DNA of 64,000 nt from Allolucifera butyrica (GTDB taxonomy: Bacteria > Bacillota > Negativicutes > Sporomusales > UPPP01). The notes under the pieces were generated by a model. It was not told the origin of the DNA. It searched no databases and worked only from the letters and a program-made list of their open reading frames with translations. Positions 8,747-17,331 of this stretch are shown piece after piece. The stretch spans positions 100,736 through 164,735 of the forward strand of contig NZ_UPPP01000133.1 in assembly GCF_900476375.1 (NCBI RefSeq), written 5' to 3'. The translations under genes were made by a program, and so were the position numbers. Numbering within the stretch: position 1 is the stretch's first letter; each line of letters starts with the position of its first letter.

Positions 8747-9571
8747 ATGGCGGTCTGGGAAGCAATGTTTTTAGCCGGAACACTGACAGCTTACTTTTGC
8801 GCCGGCTGCCTTTACCTTTTGAATTGGCTGCGGCCGCGGCCGCTGGCGGGAAAGCTGGCGGCCCTGTCCACGTTCATCGGCTGGAGCGCCAATACGTTAA
8901 TCCTCGCAGTGCGGACGGTCACGGCCGGGCATGCCCCGCTGACCGGCAGCTACGAGTTTGGCCTTTTGGTTGTCTGGGGCTTGATTGCGCTGCATCTGTA
9001 CTGGAAATCTTGCTCCCGCCGGGCATTCGGCCAGTTCATTCTGCCGGCGGCTTTTTTGCTGACCGGTGTCGCCGTCTGTTTTTATCGTCAGGCCGGTCCG
9101 TTGCTCCCGGCGCTCAAAAGCAACTGGCTGCTGCTTCATGTTATGGCGGCGCTGACCGCCTATGTATCCCTGGTCATTTCCTTTGTCCTGGCCTTAGCTT
9201 ATCTGTGCCGGCTGCGATGGGAAGAAAAAAACGGCACCATGCCGGCGGCTATCGCCGCTTTGCCGGACCTGGGCACCCTGGATACCCTGGTCGAGCAAGC
9301 CATTCGCACCGCCTTGCCTCTTCTGACACTGGCGATTGGCAGCGGTGCGGTATGGGCCGAGAACGTCTGGGGAACCTATTGGAACTGGGACCCCAAGGAA
9401 ACCTGGTCGCTTATAACCTGGCTGGTATATACGATTTACCTGCACGGCAGGACCGTCTTGCACTGGCGCGGCAAACAAGCCATCCACTGGGTCATAGCGG
9501 GCTTCATGGTTTTACTATTTACCTTCATCGGCGTTACCCTTGTTTTACCGGGGCTGCACGGTTATGGTTGA
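8747..9571 (+). CDS. resC: ResC/CcsA-like cytochrome c assembly protein
   Basis: A 274-residue polytopic protein with about eight hydrophobic segments and the tryptophan-rich heme-handling WWD motif (VWGTYWNWDPKETW near 203-216) that defines CcsA/CcmC/CcmF proteins. Conserved histidines flank the motif. It begins two bases after resB ends, so the two form one operon for system II heme delivery. It is convergent with norB, 11 bases away. Confidence 0.92.
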   Translation: MAVWEAMFLAGTLTAYFCAGCLYLLNWLRPRPLAGKLAALSTFIGWSANTLILAVRTVTAGHAPLTGSYEFGLLVVWGLIALHLYWKSCSRRAFGQFILPAAFLLTGVAVCFYRQAGPLLPALKSNWLLLHVMAALTAYVSLVISFVLALAYLCRLRWEEKNGTMPAAIAALPDLGTLDTLVEQAIRTALPLLTLAIGSGAVWAENVWGTYWNWDPKETWSLITWLVYTIYLHGRTVLHWRGKQAIHWVIAGFMVLLFTFIGVTLVLPGLHGYG

Positions 9572-9582
9572 CACGCCTGGAT

Positions 9583-11067
9583 TTACCGTCCTCTCTTCTT
9601 CCCCAGCCATAATAGCTGACGTAAAATATCACTGATTTTATATAGCAGTTGTTTTTTTCTCTTTTCCTTTTGCACCAGGCATTTTAATAATTCGTGAACG
9701 CTGGATGAATTATTATTGCAATGCGCCTTATCCGTATACGCTTTGGTACCCGCCCAGACACTTTTGGCGATGATAAAAAATAACAGAGTACTGCCGGTGA
9801 CATAGACCATACCACCTAACATTCTGAGGAAAAGATACGGCTGGATCAACTGGTTGGTTGCCCCGATACTCAAGCCGATGACCCGCCAGAAATAAGCTTG
9901 AAGCCCACCGGCCAGCAATAAGCCGGTGCCCATAATTAACAAACCCAGATTCAGAGCAATGACAGCCGCCCAGCACCAGCGGTATCCTGCTGAAGTAAGC
10001 GTAAATTCAGTAAAAATAATATAAAAGCAAACAGCCAGCGCTAAAAAACCGAACACGCCGAAAAGAGCAAGATGGGAATGAGCCGAGGTAATATAGGTGC
10101 CGTGAATATAACGGTTTATGCCCGGATAGGCCATAAAGAAACCTAAAAAACTGGCGCCGAAAATATGGTAAAACAAGCTGCTGCCGACCAGGGCTAACGT
10201 AATTTGGTCCCGCTGCTCCAGGTTGGCGAAACCGGAAAAGGTAGCCGTTTGCAAAGCTGCGTAAACCAGTAAAATAGCGGGCAAAATTTGCAGCGCACTG
10301 CAAATGCCGCCGACCCAGAGCCAAAATGCCGGCACTCCGACCCAGTAATAATGGTGGCCGGTGGCCAGGATCCCCGCTAACGCCACAAAGGTCATATCCA
10401 GGTAAATCGCCGTTTCCGTCGCCTGCCGCTGCGCGCCGGTCACTTGAATTAATAATGCGGCTAATACGCCCGTTCCCATTAACTCTAAAGACATTTCCTC
10501 CCAGAGGTGGACAACCCAGAACTTAGCAATTTCATCAACGGTTGGCTGGGCATAGGACATAATATTGGGCACATAAAAAAGAATCAGGGTTATACTGCCC
10601 GCCACCATACTGACAAGAGTAGCGCGGCTTTTCGGCGCCTTCGAAGCCAGATACGTACGCAGCAGATTATAACCCAGCAGCAGCGTGGAGGCAGCCGTGG
10701 CTAATTTTAACGGCCAAATCGCTTCAAGATATTCCCTTCCTTCGGTAAAACCAAACAGCAGCGATCCTAAAATTAAAAACGTGGAACCCGTCAGCAGCCA
10801 AAAATTAATATCGACCAGCTTAGGACTGTAAATTTCCTGCTCCGCTTCCAGGCTGAAAAAAAAATAAACTGCGCCGATTACCCCGATCAAGGGCCAATAG
10901 ATACTGATATTTAAATGAAAAGCTCTGCCCGCCGCATAGGAAATGGGAAAAACGAGTTCAGGAAAAGCAAGTTCCAAAGCCCCGACCGTAGCCGCAAATC
11001 CCTGCATCCAAAATAGCAGGCAGGCAACCAAAGCATATTTACCGCTTAACCGCTGCGCTTGAAACAA
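9583..11067 (-). CDS. norB: Nitric oxide reductase, large subunit (NorB-like), variant
   Basis: A 494-residue heme-copper-oxidase superfamily protein with about 12 hydrophobic segments. It reduces 2 NO to N2O at a heme b3/non-heme iron site. Ligand positions visible are His51 (heme b), His187 with Glu191 in HLWEE, His238-His239 in GHHYYW, and His330/His332 in SAHSHL. The His187-His238 spacing equals that of classical NorB. At the position of the classical active-site glutamate (22 residues after the first His of HH) the protein has Gln260 (SALQILP). A basic C-terminal tail of about 60 residues is unusual. It follows norC by 13 bases. Function as a NO reductase is likely, but the Gln makes it a variant class. 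Confidence 0.82.
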   Translation of the reverse strand: MFQAQRLSGKYALVACLLFWMQGFAATVGALELAFPELVFPISYAAGRAFHLNISIYWPLIGVIGAVYFFFSLEAEQEIYSPKLVDINFWLLTGSTFLILGSLLFGFTEGREYLEAIWPLKLATAASTLLLGYNLLRTYLASKAPKSRATLVSMVAGSITLILFYVPNIMSYAQPTVDEIAKFWVVHLWEEMSLELMGTGVLAALLIQVTGAQRQATETAIYLDMTFVALAGILATGHHYYWVGVPAFWLWVGGICSALQILPAILLVYAALQTATFSGFANLEQRDQITLALVGSSLFYHIFGASFLGFFMAYPGINRYIHGTYITSAHSHLALFGVFGFLALAVCFYIIFTEFTLTSAGYRWCWAAVIALNLGLLIMGTGLLLAGGLQAYFWRVIGLSIGATNQLIQPYLFLRMLGGMVYVTGSTLLFFIIAKSVWAGTKAYTDKAHCNNNSSSVHELLKCLVQKEKRKKQLLYKISDILRQLLWLGKKRGR

Positions 11068-11080
11068 ATGAATGACTCCT

Positions 11081-11488
11081 TTATTTTATTTCTTTGCTAA
11101 AAACCGGACGGGGCGGCCAACCCAATGTATTAACTGAATTGAGAAATTTAAAATAGGCCGTCACCTCGTCTGCTTCCTCTTCCGTCAGCTTGTCGTGCCG
11201 TCTGTACTTGGTCCCGGTTATTAAAGGGGGATGAACAAGATAATCCCGCAAAGCAGCCGGACCAAATTTTCCGTATACCTTAGTAAGATCCCCGCCGCTA
11301 TAGCCGCCATTGCCAAATATAGTATGGCATTCAATACAGCCTTTCTGTTGAAACACCATCTTCCCCTGTTCGGCTTCAGCCGGGACCGGGGGGAGTCTGC
11401 CATGGGCTATTGAAATATAAATCAGCAAAGCAAAGGCCACCAAAGAAGCGGTTATAATCACCAAAAAGCCCTTCAGATAAAGTCCCAT
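11081..11488 (-). CDS. norC: NorC-like membrane-anchored cytochrome c
   Basis: 135 residues: an N-terminal membrane anchor (about 8-28) and one c-type heme site CIECH (near 56-60) followed by the NorC-like stretch FGNGGYSGGDLT. It delivers electrons to NorB and is translated just upstream of it. The Met ligand normally found shortly before the C-terminal helix is missing: the equivalent segment reads TKYRRHDKLTEEE, with only a His available. The start at 11488 follows AAGGAG. It overlaps nothing on the plus strand, since the neighbouring FMN protein starts at 11682. Confidence 0.85.
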   Translation of the reverse strand: MGLYLKGFLVIITASLVAFALLIYISIAHGRLPPVPAEAEQGKMVFQQKGCIECHTIFGNGGYSGGDLTKVYGKFGPAALRDYLVHPPLITGTKYRRHDKLTEEEADEVTAYFKFLNSVNTLGWPPRPVFSKEIK

Positions 11489-11681
11489 GGAACCATTCTC
11501 CTTCGCATTCTTCGTCTTATTATCGGTTATCTCGAAGTGTTTCTATACATTAGTACCTTGGAACAAGAATCGACTATTAACGGTTAAACAGCATCAAAGC
11601 CTCACATACTATGAAAAACCGCTGGCACGTTTTTCTCCCGCAGATAAAAACTTTAAAAATAAAAAACGGAAGAGGAATACC

Positions 11682-13319
11682 ATGAACATCGTCATAACAA
11701 GTTCCGGCTGGCTGCTGCTGTTTTTTTTACTGGTTATTCTCTTGCTGCTGCTGGCGAGGCCCTTTTTTCGCTATATGGTTAAGATTATCAGTAATAATGT
11801 ATTGTCACTCGTGCTGACCGACAAATACACCCAGAACGTTGCAGAACTGCTGCCATCCTTAAAACGTTTCTCTGTTTTAAACACTCTGGAGCTCAGTTTA
11901 CGGGCTGAAAAAGGCAAAGTAATCACCCGGCCGTTAGGCTCACCAAAACATTTTCTCGGATTGGAAAACCTGATGTTTTCCCCGCATCAAATGACCAAAT
12001 TATCCCTACCTGAAAGCAATCCGATTGATATGAGCGTCACGATCGGCCCCAAAGCCGCCAAACCGCTAACCATTAAAATCCCGCTTATGATCAGTGCCAT
12101 GGCTTACGGGCTGGCTATGAGCGACCAGGCCAAGATTGCCCTGGCCCGGGCGGCAACCGCATTAGAAACCGCTACCTGTTCCGGCGAAGGGCCTCTACTG
12201 CCGGAAGAGCAGGAAATCGCAACCAGACATGTGTTGCAAATTGCCCGCTGGTCCTGGGGGGCCAGGACGGACGAACAAATTACGGCCGCCGCGATGCTGG
12301 AAGTTCAGATGGGACAAGGCGCCGACATGGGAAGCGTTCTCATCGATGCCAAGGAGCTTGCCGGCCGGGCACGGGTCCTCGGTGGATTAACTACCGGCCA
12401 GCCCGCAGTCGCGCTACCTGCCCCGCCGGGAGTGCAAAAACTGGAAGATTGGCCCGCCTTTATGCAAAAACTGCGGCAAAAAGCCGCTGGAATCCCCATT
12501 GCCTTAAAGCTGATGGCTACTGATAACCTGGAAGAAGATCTGGCAATCGCGGTTAATTTAGGGTTTGATGCGGTGGTTCTCGACGGTGCCCAAGGCGGCT
12601 CTCACGCATCAACGCCAATCAAACAGGATGATTTCGGCATACCGACTTTACATGCCCTGGTCCGGGCCAAACGGTACTTAACGGGTCATCCGGTCAGCTT
12701 AATCATTGCCGGTGGTTTTTTTACCCCGGGCCAATGCCTTAAAGCGCTGGCTTTAGGAGCCGATGCCGTTTATCTTGCTACGATTCCCCTTTTTGCGCTG
12801 GTCCACGGTCAGATTGAGAAGGTTACCCCCTGGGAACCGCTTACCACGCTGATCTATTATGATTCCCCCTCAAAGACCAAGCTGGATATCGACAAAGCGG
12901 CTACTTGTGTGGAAAACGCTTTTAAATCCATGGTACTGGAAATGGAAGAGGCCATGCGGGCTCTGGGAAAAGCATCCTTGACGGAACTGGGGCCGGATGA
13001 CCTGGTTGCTCTGGACTCTGTTACCGCAGAAGTGACGGGAGTAAAATACGTCTTCCGGCAGCAGGCAGCCCAATCGGCTGTCCCGGCAGCGGCAGCCTTT
13101 CCCGGCAGCAGTAATGCAAATCCGCCGGCTAAACAACAGGCTGCCCCGGCGGAACCGCCACCGGCAAAGCCGCTTAAAAACACAGCGGCTAAACCAGTCC
13201 CGCAGGATAAGCCGGCCAAAGCGTTCTATCTCAAATCCGTCAAAAAGCCGGTTCAACTGACCCGCAAACTGGGTATGGCCTGGGAAACCCTGACCAGATA
13301 CCTTCGCAGTAAACCCTAA
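11682..13319 (+). CDS. Membrane-anchored FMN-binding glutamate synthase-like protein
   Basis: 545 residues. An N-terminal hydrophobic segment (about 8-28) precedes a TIM barrel of the glutamate synthase central/FMN type (GltB_C family). Visible are the SAMAYGLAMSDQAK segment, GEGPLLPEE, the substrate-loop-like VVLDGAQGGSHASTPI, and the phosphate-binding IIAGGFFTPGQCLKALALGADAVYL. The last ~90 residues are Ala/Pro/Lys rich and low in complexity. The amidotransferase domain of full glutamate synthase is absent, so it is a stand-alone FMN oxidoreductase of unknown substrate, perhaps using glutamine-derived ammonia or acting in another redox reaction. The ATG at 11682 follows AGAGG; an upstream frame to 11487 overlaps norC and is unlikely. 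Confidence 0.8.
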   Translation: MNIVITSSGWLLLFFLLVILLLLLARPFFRYMVKIISNNVLSLVLTDKYTQNVAELLPSLKRFSVLNTLELSLRAEKGKVITRPLGSPKHFLGLENLMFSPHQMTKLSLPESNPIDMSVTIGPKAAKPLTIKIPLMISAMAYGLAMSDQAKIALARAATALETATCSGEGPLLPEEQEIATRHVLQIARWSWGARTDEQITAAAMLEVQMGQGADMGSVLIDAKELAGRARVLGGLTTGQPAVALPAPPGVQKLEDWPAFMQKLRQKAAGIPIALKLMATDNLEEDLAIAVNLGFDAVVLDGAQGGSHASTPIKQDDFGIPTLHALVRAKRYLTGHPVSLIIAGGFFTPGQCLKALALGADAVYLATIPLFALVHGQIEKVTPWEPLTTLIYYDSPSKTKLDIDKAATCVENAFKSMVLEMEEAMRALGKASLTELGPDDLVALDSVTAEVTGVKYVFRQQAAQSAVPAAAAFPGSSNANPPAKQQAAPAEPPPAKPLKNTAAKPVPQDKPAKAFYLKSVKKPVQLTRKLGMAWETLTRYLRSKP

Positions 13320-13320
13320 G

Positions 13321-13342
13321 AAAAACCACTGACGCGGTTTTT
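13321..13342 (+). terminator. Terminator after the FMN glutamate synthase-like gene
   Basis: AAAAACC (13321-13327) pairs with GGTTTTT (13336-13342) around an 8-base loop immediately after the stop codon, ending in a T-run. Confidence 0.7.
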
Positions 13343-13343
13343 C

Positions 13344-13560
13344 AGTCCATAGCACAGGGCTCGGGGCGCAGGGAAAGCATTTGGAAATCACTTTAGGTGA
13401 ACAATCCAGGCAGAAGGATCGTCTTGTCATAAGCGGAGGTTAAGTGGCAACGGCGCAGCGTTGATAAGGCGATTCTTCTGCCGTTAACGACTATCTCTAT
13501 AGTCCTTAAAACTTATACTTTCTCTCAGGGCTCGGGGCACGAAAGTAAGAAGGGAGACCA
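13344..13560. other. Structured intergenic region with flanking repeats, possible ncRNA
   Basis: Two copies of an AGGGCTCGGGGCRC motif (about 13353-13367 and 13527-13541) flank a region rich in inverted repeats. The strongest is GGCAGAAGGATCGTCTT (about 13409-13425) against AAGGCGATTCTTCTGCC (about 13468-13484), a 17-bp stem with two imperfect pairs that encloses CAACG-GCGCAG-CGTTG. A second hairpin is GACTAT-CTCT-ATAGTC (about 13490-13505). No open frame with a ribosome site was seen. A related copy of the flanking motif occurs near 56567. It may be a small RNA or a remnant of a repetitive element; I do not recognise an Rfam class. Confidence 0.4.
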
Positions 13561-13591
13561 GCCAATTTAGCGGTCCCCCTTCATTACTATT

Positions 13592-16516
13592 TTATTTAAG
13601 CACATTCCTTATCTGTTTAAAAAGCCCGGCATTTTCCCGCAACTTTTGTTCACTGCCGAGGACACAAAAATAATCCTGTTTCATAGCCGCCTCAACCAGG
13701 CCGGCCAGTTGGCGGATGTCGTCCCGCCGGGTGGCTAAAATCTCATCCCGTTCTCGCTGAAGGTCGGCCCGAGAAATGTGCCGGATGTAGCGGATCGCCG
13801 CCTGTTCTCCCTTTTGCGCCGCCGCAAGCGCTGCATCCAGCCGGCTGATCGTGCCGATAATGTATTTGGTCAATTCCCGTTCATCCGCCGGGAATTGACG
13901 CAGGTAATCGGCTGTTTCGTCATAAGCGGTCAATGTTTCTTTTAAATTGGGGTCACGGTACGAGCTAAAAACCAGATTGCCGTTCGATTCGAAACCGGCA
14001 AAACCGCCATAGGCTCCCCCCTGAACCCGTACGCGGGTCCATAAATAATCATAACTCAGAATCGTTTCTGCCACTTTCAAACAACCGTGGTAAGAATAAC
14101 CTAACCGGCGGAAATTGGCCGCCTTAACGACATATTGAACTTTTCCCGCCGTCATAAAGCCTTCATTGCCCCGCGCCGGTTCAAACGGACAAGACTCGTC
14201 CTGCCCCTGCGACGCCGGCAGACAGGAGTAAAAGCCGGAAAAATCTCTCTGGAATGCGGCATAAGCGGCCTCATCCGCCGTTACACTGACCAGCAGGTTG
14301 GACCGGGTAAAAATGGCCTGCGTTACCTTCGCCAGGTTCTCCATAATTTCTGCCGCCCCTGTGGCATAATCTCTTTCCAGACCGGCAATGAAATCATAAA
14401 ATGCCAGCATGCCGTTCTCACTATATTGGGCACTGGCGGAAAAATACGACAGGACCCGGTTCACGGCCAGGACCCGGCCGCGGCTGAACAGGTTCGCATC
14501 CCAGCGCGACTTGACTTCCTGCACCAGTTCCCCGATCCGCTTGGCTTGATCAAAACGGCTGTGGGCAATTATTTGTTTTAGCAGTCCGGCGAGTTCGGGC
14601 AGCTTGGTCACGAAGGCTTTTGATTTGATAATAAATTTGGGATAATAGGTTTCCGTATTGTCTTTTTCCGTATATACAGCCACCTCGTTGGTAATGCCGC
14701 CGGTATGAATGTTGACTTCATTCGATAGTTCCGTATAATCATATTTTTCCGTCGAAATCTTACCCAGCATTTCCGCCAGTAAATAAACATAGGACAAATA
14801 CTGAGCCGGCACATGCCGGGTATCGAAATAAAGATTTACATAAGCAATTCCATTCGTGGGAAGGGAATGAAATAAAACCGGAATCTCCTGCTCTTTCTTT
14901 TCGTTGAGCGGCAGTGCGGCTGCCCGGGGTTCAATATCCTTTAGCGTCAGCAGGGGAATGGAAGCCAGAGCTGCCGGCGAATCCGGCGTTTGCTGCCGCA
15001 ATTTTAGCCGGGCCGTATTGGCAATCAGTTCATCAATGGCTGCCGGTGATAAGGATGCTTTATACCGGGCCAACTCCTCCCGGACGGCCTGGTCTTTTGC
15101 CGCTGCCATCCCCGGCTGGGGACGCAAAATAACCAGGGCCTGATGATTGTTGTCCAGTAAATAACGTTGGATCAACTGTTCAAAATAATCGGTGGTTAAC
15201 GCCCTTTTTATTTTTTCCAGACTGGACATATATTCCAGATGAAGGACCGGACTTTCGTCATATAACCAACTGTCCAAACACATGGCGTTATAAACAAGGC
15301 CTTTCGGGCGAATCCCGTAGTTAGCCTCCCGCAGACGAAACTCAAACAGATTAATGCAGGCTTCAATCAGCTTCTTGTCAATGCCTTCCGCTACCAGTCT
15401 CTTCAGCTCCCGGTCCACTGTCCGGACAAACTTCTCTTTTTCGCTTTCATTAGTCCCGCTCACGATAATACTAAACAGCGGCTGTAACATGCATCTTACA
15501 AAACTGCCTTTAACATCCTTGCCCACGCCGGCTTCCAGCAGGGCTTTTTTCAGCGGCGCCGCCGGCGTTTCCAACAGCAGATACTCTAAAATTTCCCCGG
15601 CCAGAGCCAGCTCGGCATCCTTGGTTTGCCCCACCACAAAGTTCATGCTCATGAAGGTTTTGTCGGCCGCCTGCTCATTCATCCCGATGGAATACTCGAA
15701 AACCTTCTCTACTTTGCGCGAAAACGCCGGCTGCAACTTAATTGTGGAATCAATCTGGGTCTTGTTAAAATGACGGAGATAGGATTCATCAAGAAATTGC
15801 AATTGTTCAAGAAGATCCATGTCACCATATAAATAAATATAGGCGTTGGCAGGATGATAATATTGGCGGTGAAACTGAATAAACTGCGCTTGCGTAAGCT
15901 GTGGAATCACTTCCGGGTCGCCGCCGGATTCAAAGCCATAGGCAGTATCCGGGTATAGCGCAGCCAGCGTGTGGCTCTCCAGGATTGCGTCCGGCGCCGA
16001 AAGCGCCCCTTTCATTTCGTTATAAACGACCCCTTTATAGGTGATCTCTCCCTGCGGGTCCTCCAATTCATAATGCCAGCCTTCCTGCATTAACGTTTCC
16101 GGACAATCGTACAGATTCGGATAAAATACGGCATCTAAATAAACATCCATTAAATTGCGAAAATCCTTTGGATTGCGGCTGGCAATCGGATACATCGTTT
16201 TATCCGGATACGTCATGGCATTTAAATACGTATTTAAGGAGCCCTTCGCCAACTCCACAAACGGCTCCCGCAGCGGAAACTTACGGGAACCGCACAGTAC
16301 GGAATGTTCCATTATATGCGGCAGACCGGTGCTGTCCGCCGGCGGGGTGCGAAAAGTAATCGAAAACACTTTATTGTCATCGTCATTTTCCAAAAAAAAC
16401 AGCCGGGCGCCGCTTTGCTCATGATAAAATATCTTGGCTAACGACCGGATATCCTCAATCTGTTTCTCCGCTTCCAAACGAAATCCATGATAGATATTAC
16501 CCTTTTTCCATTCCAT
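13592..16516 (-). CDS. M16 family zinc peptidase (presequence protease/insulinase type)
   Basis: 974 residues, the length of the PreP/Cym1-type single-chain M16C peptidases that degrade unfolded peptides in a closed chamber. The inverted zinc motif HxxEH is at 67-71 (HIMEH), followed by the typical SVLCGSRKFP. The second half is the inactive M16 repeat that closes the chamber. It starts with an ATG behind AGAGGTAAC. No signal peptide is seen, so it should be cytosolic, degrading oligopeptides. It is probably cotranscribed with the kinase gene upstream (49-base gap). Confidence 0.9.
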   Translation of the reverse strand: MEWKKGNIYHGFRLEAEKQIEDIRSLAKIFYHEQSGARLFFLENDDDNKVFSITFRTPPADSTGLPHIMEHSVLCGSRKFPLREPFVELAKGSLNTYLNAMTYPDKTMYPIASRNPKDFRNLMDVYLDAVFYPNLYDCPETLMQEGWHYELEDPQGEITYKGVVYNEMKGALSAPDAILESHTLAALYPDTAYGFESGGDPEVIPQLTQAQFIQFHRQYYHPANAYIYLYGDMDLLEQLQFLDESYLRHFNKTQIDSTIKLQPAFSRKVEKVFEYSIGMNEQAADKTFMSMNFVVGQTKDAELALAGEILEYLLLETPAAPLKKALLEAGVGKDVKGSFVRCMLQPLFSIIVSGTNESEKEKFVRTVDRELKRLVAEGIDKKLIEACINLFEFRLREANYGIRPKGLVYNAMCLDSWLYDESPVLHLEYMSSLEKIKRALTTDYFEQLIQRYLLDNNHQALVILRPQPGMAAAKDQAVREELARYKASLSPAAIDELIANTARLKLRQQTPDSPAALASIPLLTLKDIEPRAAALPLNEKKEQEIPVLFHSLPTNGIAYVNLYFDTRHVPAQYLSYVYLLAEMLGKISTEKYDYTELSNEVNIHTGGITNEVAVYTEKDNTETYYPKFIIKSKAFVTKLPELAGLLKQIIAHSRFDQAKRIGELVQEVKSRWDANLFSRGRVLAVNRVLSYFSASAQYSENGMLAFYDFIAGLERDYATGAAEIMENLAKVTQAIFTRSNLLVSVTADEAAYAAFQRDFSGFYSCLPASQGQDESCPFEPARGNEGFMTAGKVQYVVKAANFRRLGYSYHGCLKVAETILSYDYLWTRVRVQGGAYGGFAGFESNGNLVFSSYRDPNLKETLTAYDETADYLRQFPADERELTKYIIGTISRLDAALAAAQKGEQAAIRYIRHISRADLQRERDEILATRRDDIRQLAGLVEAAMKQDYFCVLGSEQKLRENAGLFKQIRNVLK

Positions 16517-16564
16517 GCTGTTACCTCTTTCTCTTTAATCTATCGGCATGCATACACTACTAAT

Positions 16565-17275
16565 CTATTCCCCGAAATGGCTGCCGTTTCCTTTTTTCGG
16601 CAGTCCGTCGGTTTCTTCCCGTTCCTTTAAATGAATTATCTTATCCGCCCTGCTGCGGGTTTGTAAAATCAGTTCCGCATTGGGCTTATCGGTAGAGTCG
16701 ATCTTGCGCAGCGCCTCTTCCCGGCTACGGCCGGAAAGCGCATGCCGTTGTAAAAGACGTTCCCGGGAAACAGCGGACGAAACATCAATGAACCAGAATT
16801 CATCGATCAAAGCCGTCAGTTCCTGCCAGGGTGGAGCCTCCAGCAGCAAATAATTTCCTTCCACAATTATAATCTTATGTCCGGGTTCAACGCATATTGC
16901 CGCTGTCACCGGATTATGGAGGCCCCGGTCATAGGCGGGACAGAAAATTTTTTCCCTGCCGGCAGTCCTGATTTTCCTTATCAGCCCTACAAACCCGGCG
17001 TCGTCGAAAGTAGCCGGGATTCCTTTCAAGGCCAGCAGGCCTTCTTGCGCCAATCGTTCATTGGAATAGTGAAATCCATCCATGGGAATCATGATTGCGG
17101 CCTCTTCCCTTAAGACCTGATTGACCTGCCGCATCAAGCCGCCGGCCAGGGTGCTTTTGCCCGCAGCGGGAATGCCGGTGATTCCGAGTAAAAACCGTTC
17201 CCGTTTACTACTTTCATAAGCTTGTATTACCATCCTGGTCAGCACGGTTAAATCGGCGTTATAAACCACTTCCAT
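16565..17275 (-). CDS. P-loop nucleoside/phosphoribulokinase-like kinase
   Basis: 236 residues with Walker A GIPAAGKS at about 34-41, a substrate-site segment IPMDGFHYSNE near 85, and VEGNYLLLE near 135, the pattern of the uridine kinase/phosphoribulokinase/pantothenate kinase superfamily. It resembles the broadly annotated nucleoside/nucleotide kinase family whose substrate is not established. It lies between the DEAD-box helicase gene and the M16 peptidase on the same strand. The substrate remains open. Confidence 0.8.
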   Translation of the reverse strand: MEVVYNADLTVLTRMVIQAYESSKRERFLLGITGIPAAGKSTLAGGLMRQVNQVLREEAAIMIPMDGFHYSNERLAQEGLLALKGIPATFDDAGFVGLIRKIRTAGREKIFCPAYDRGLHNPVTAAICVEPGHKIIIVEGNYLLLEAPPWQELTALIDEFWFIDVSSAVSRERLLQRHALSGRSREEALRKIDSTDKPNAELILQTRSRADKIIHLKEREETDGLPKKGNGSHFGE

Positions 17276-17331
17276 CCATCCCGCTTTCCGCAGTACTCTG
17301 CCACTCGACGATACTTCTCCCCGCGCCGGAA

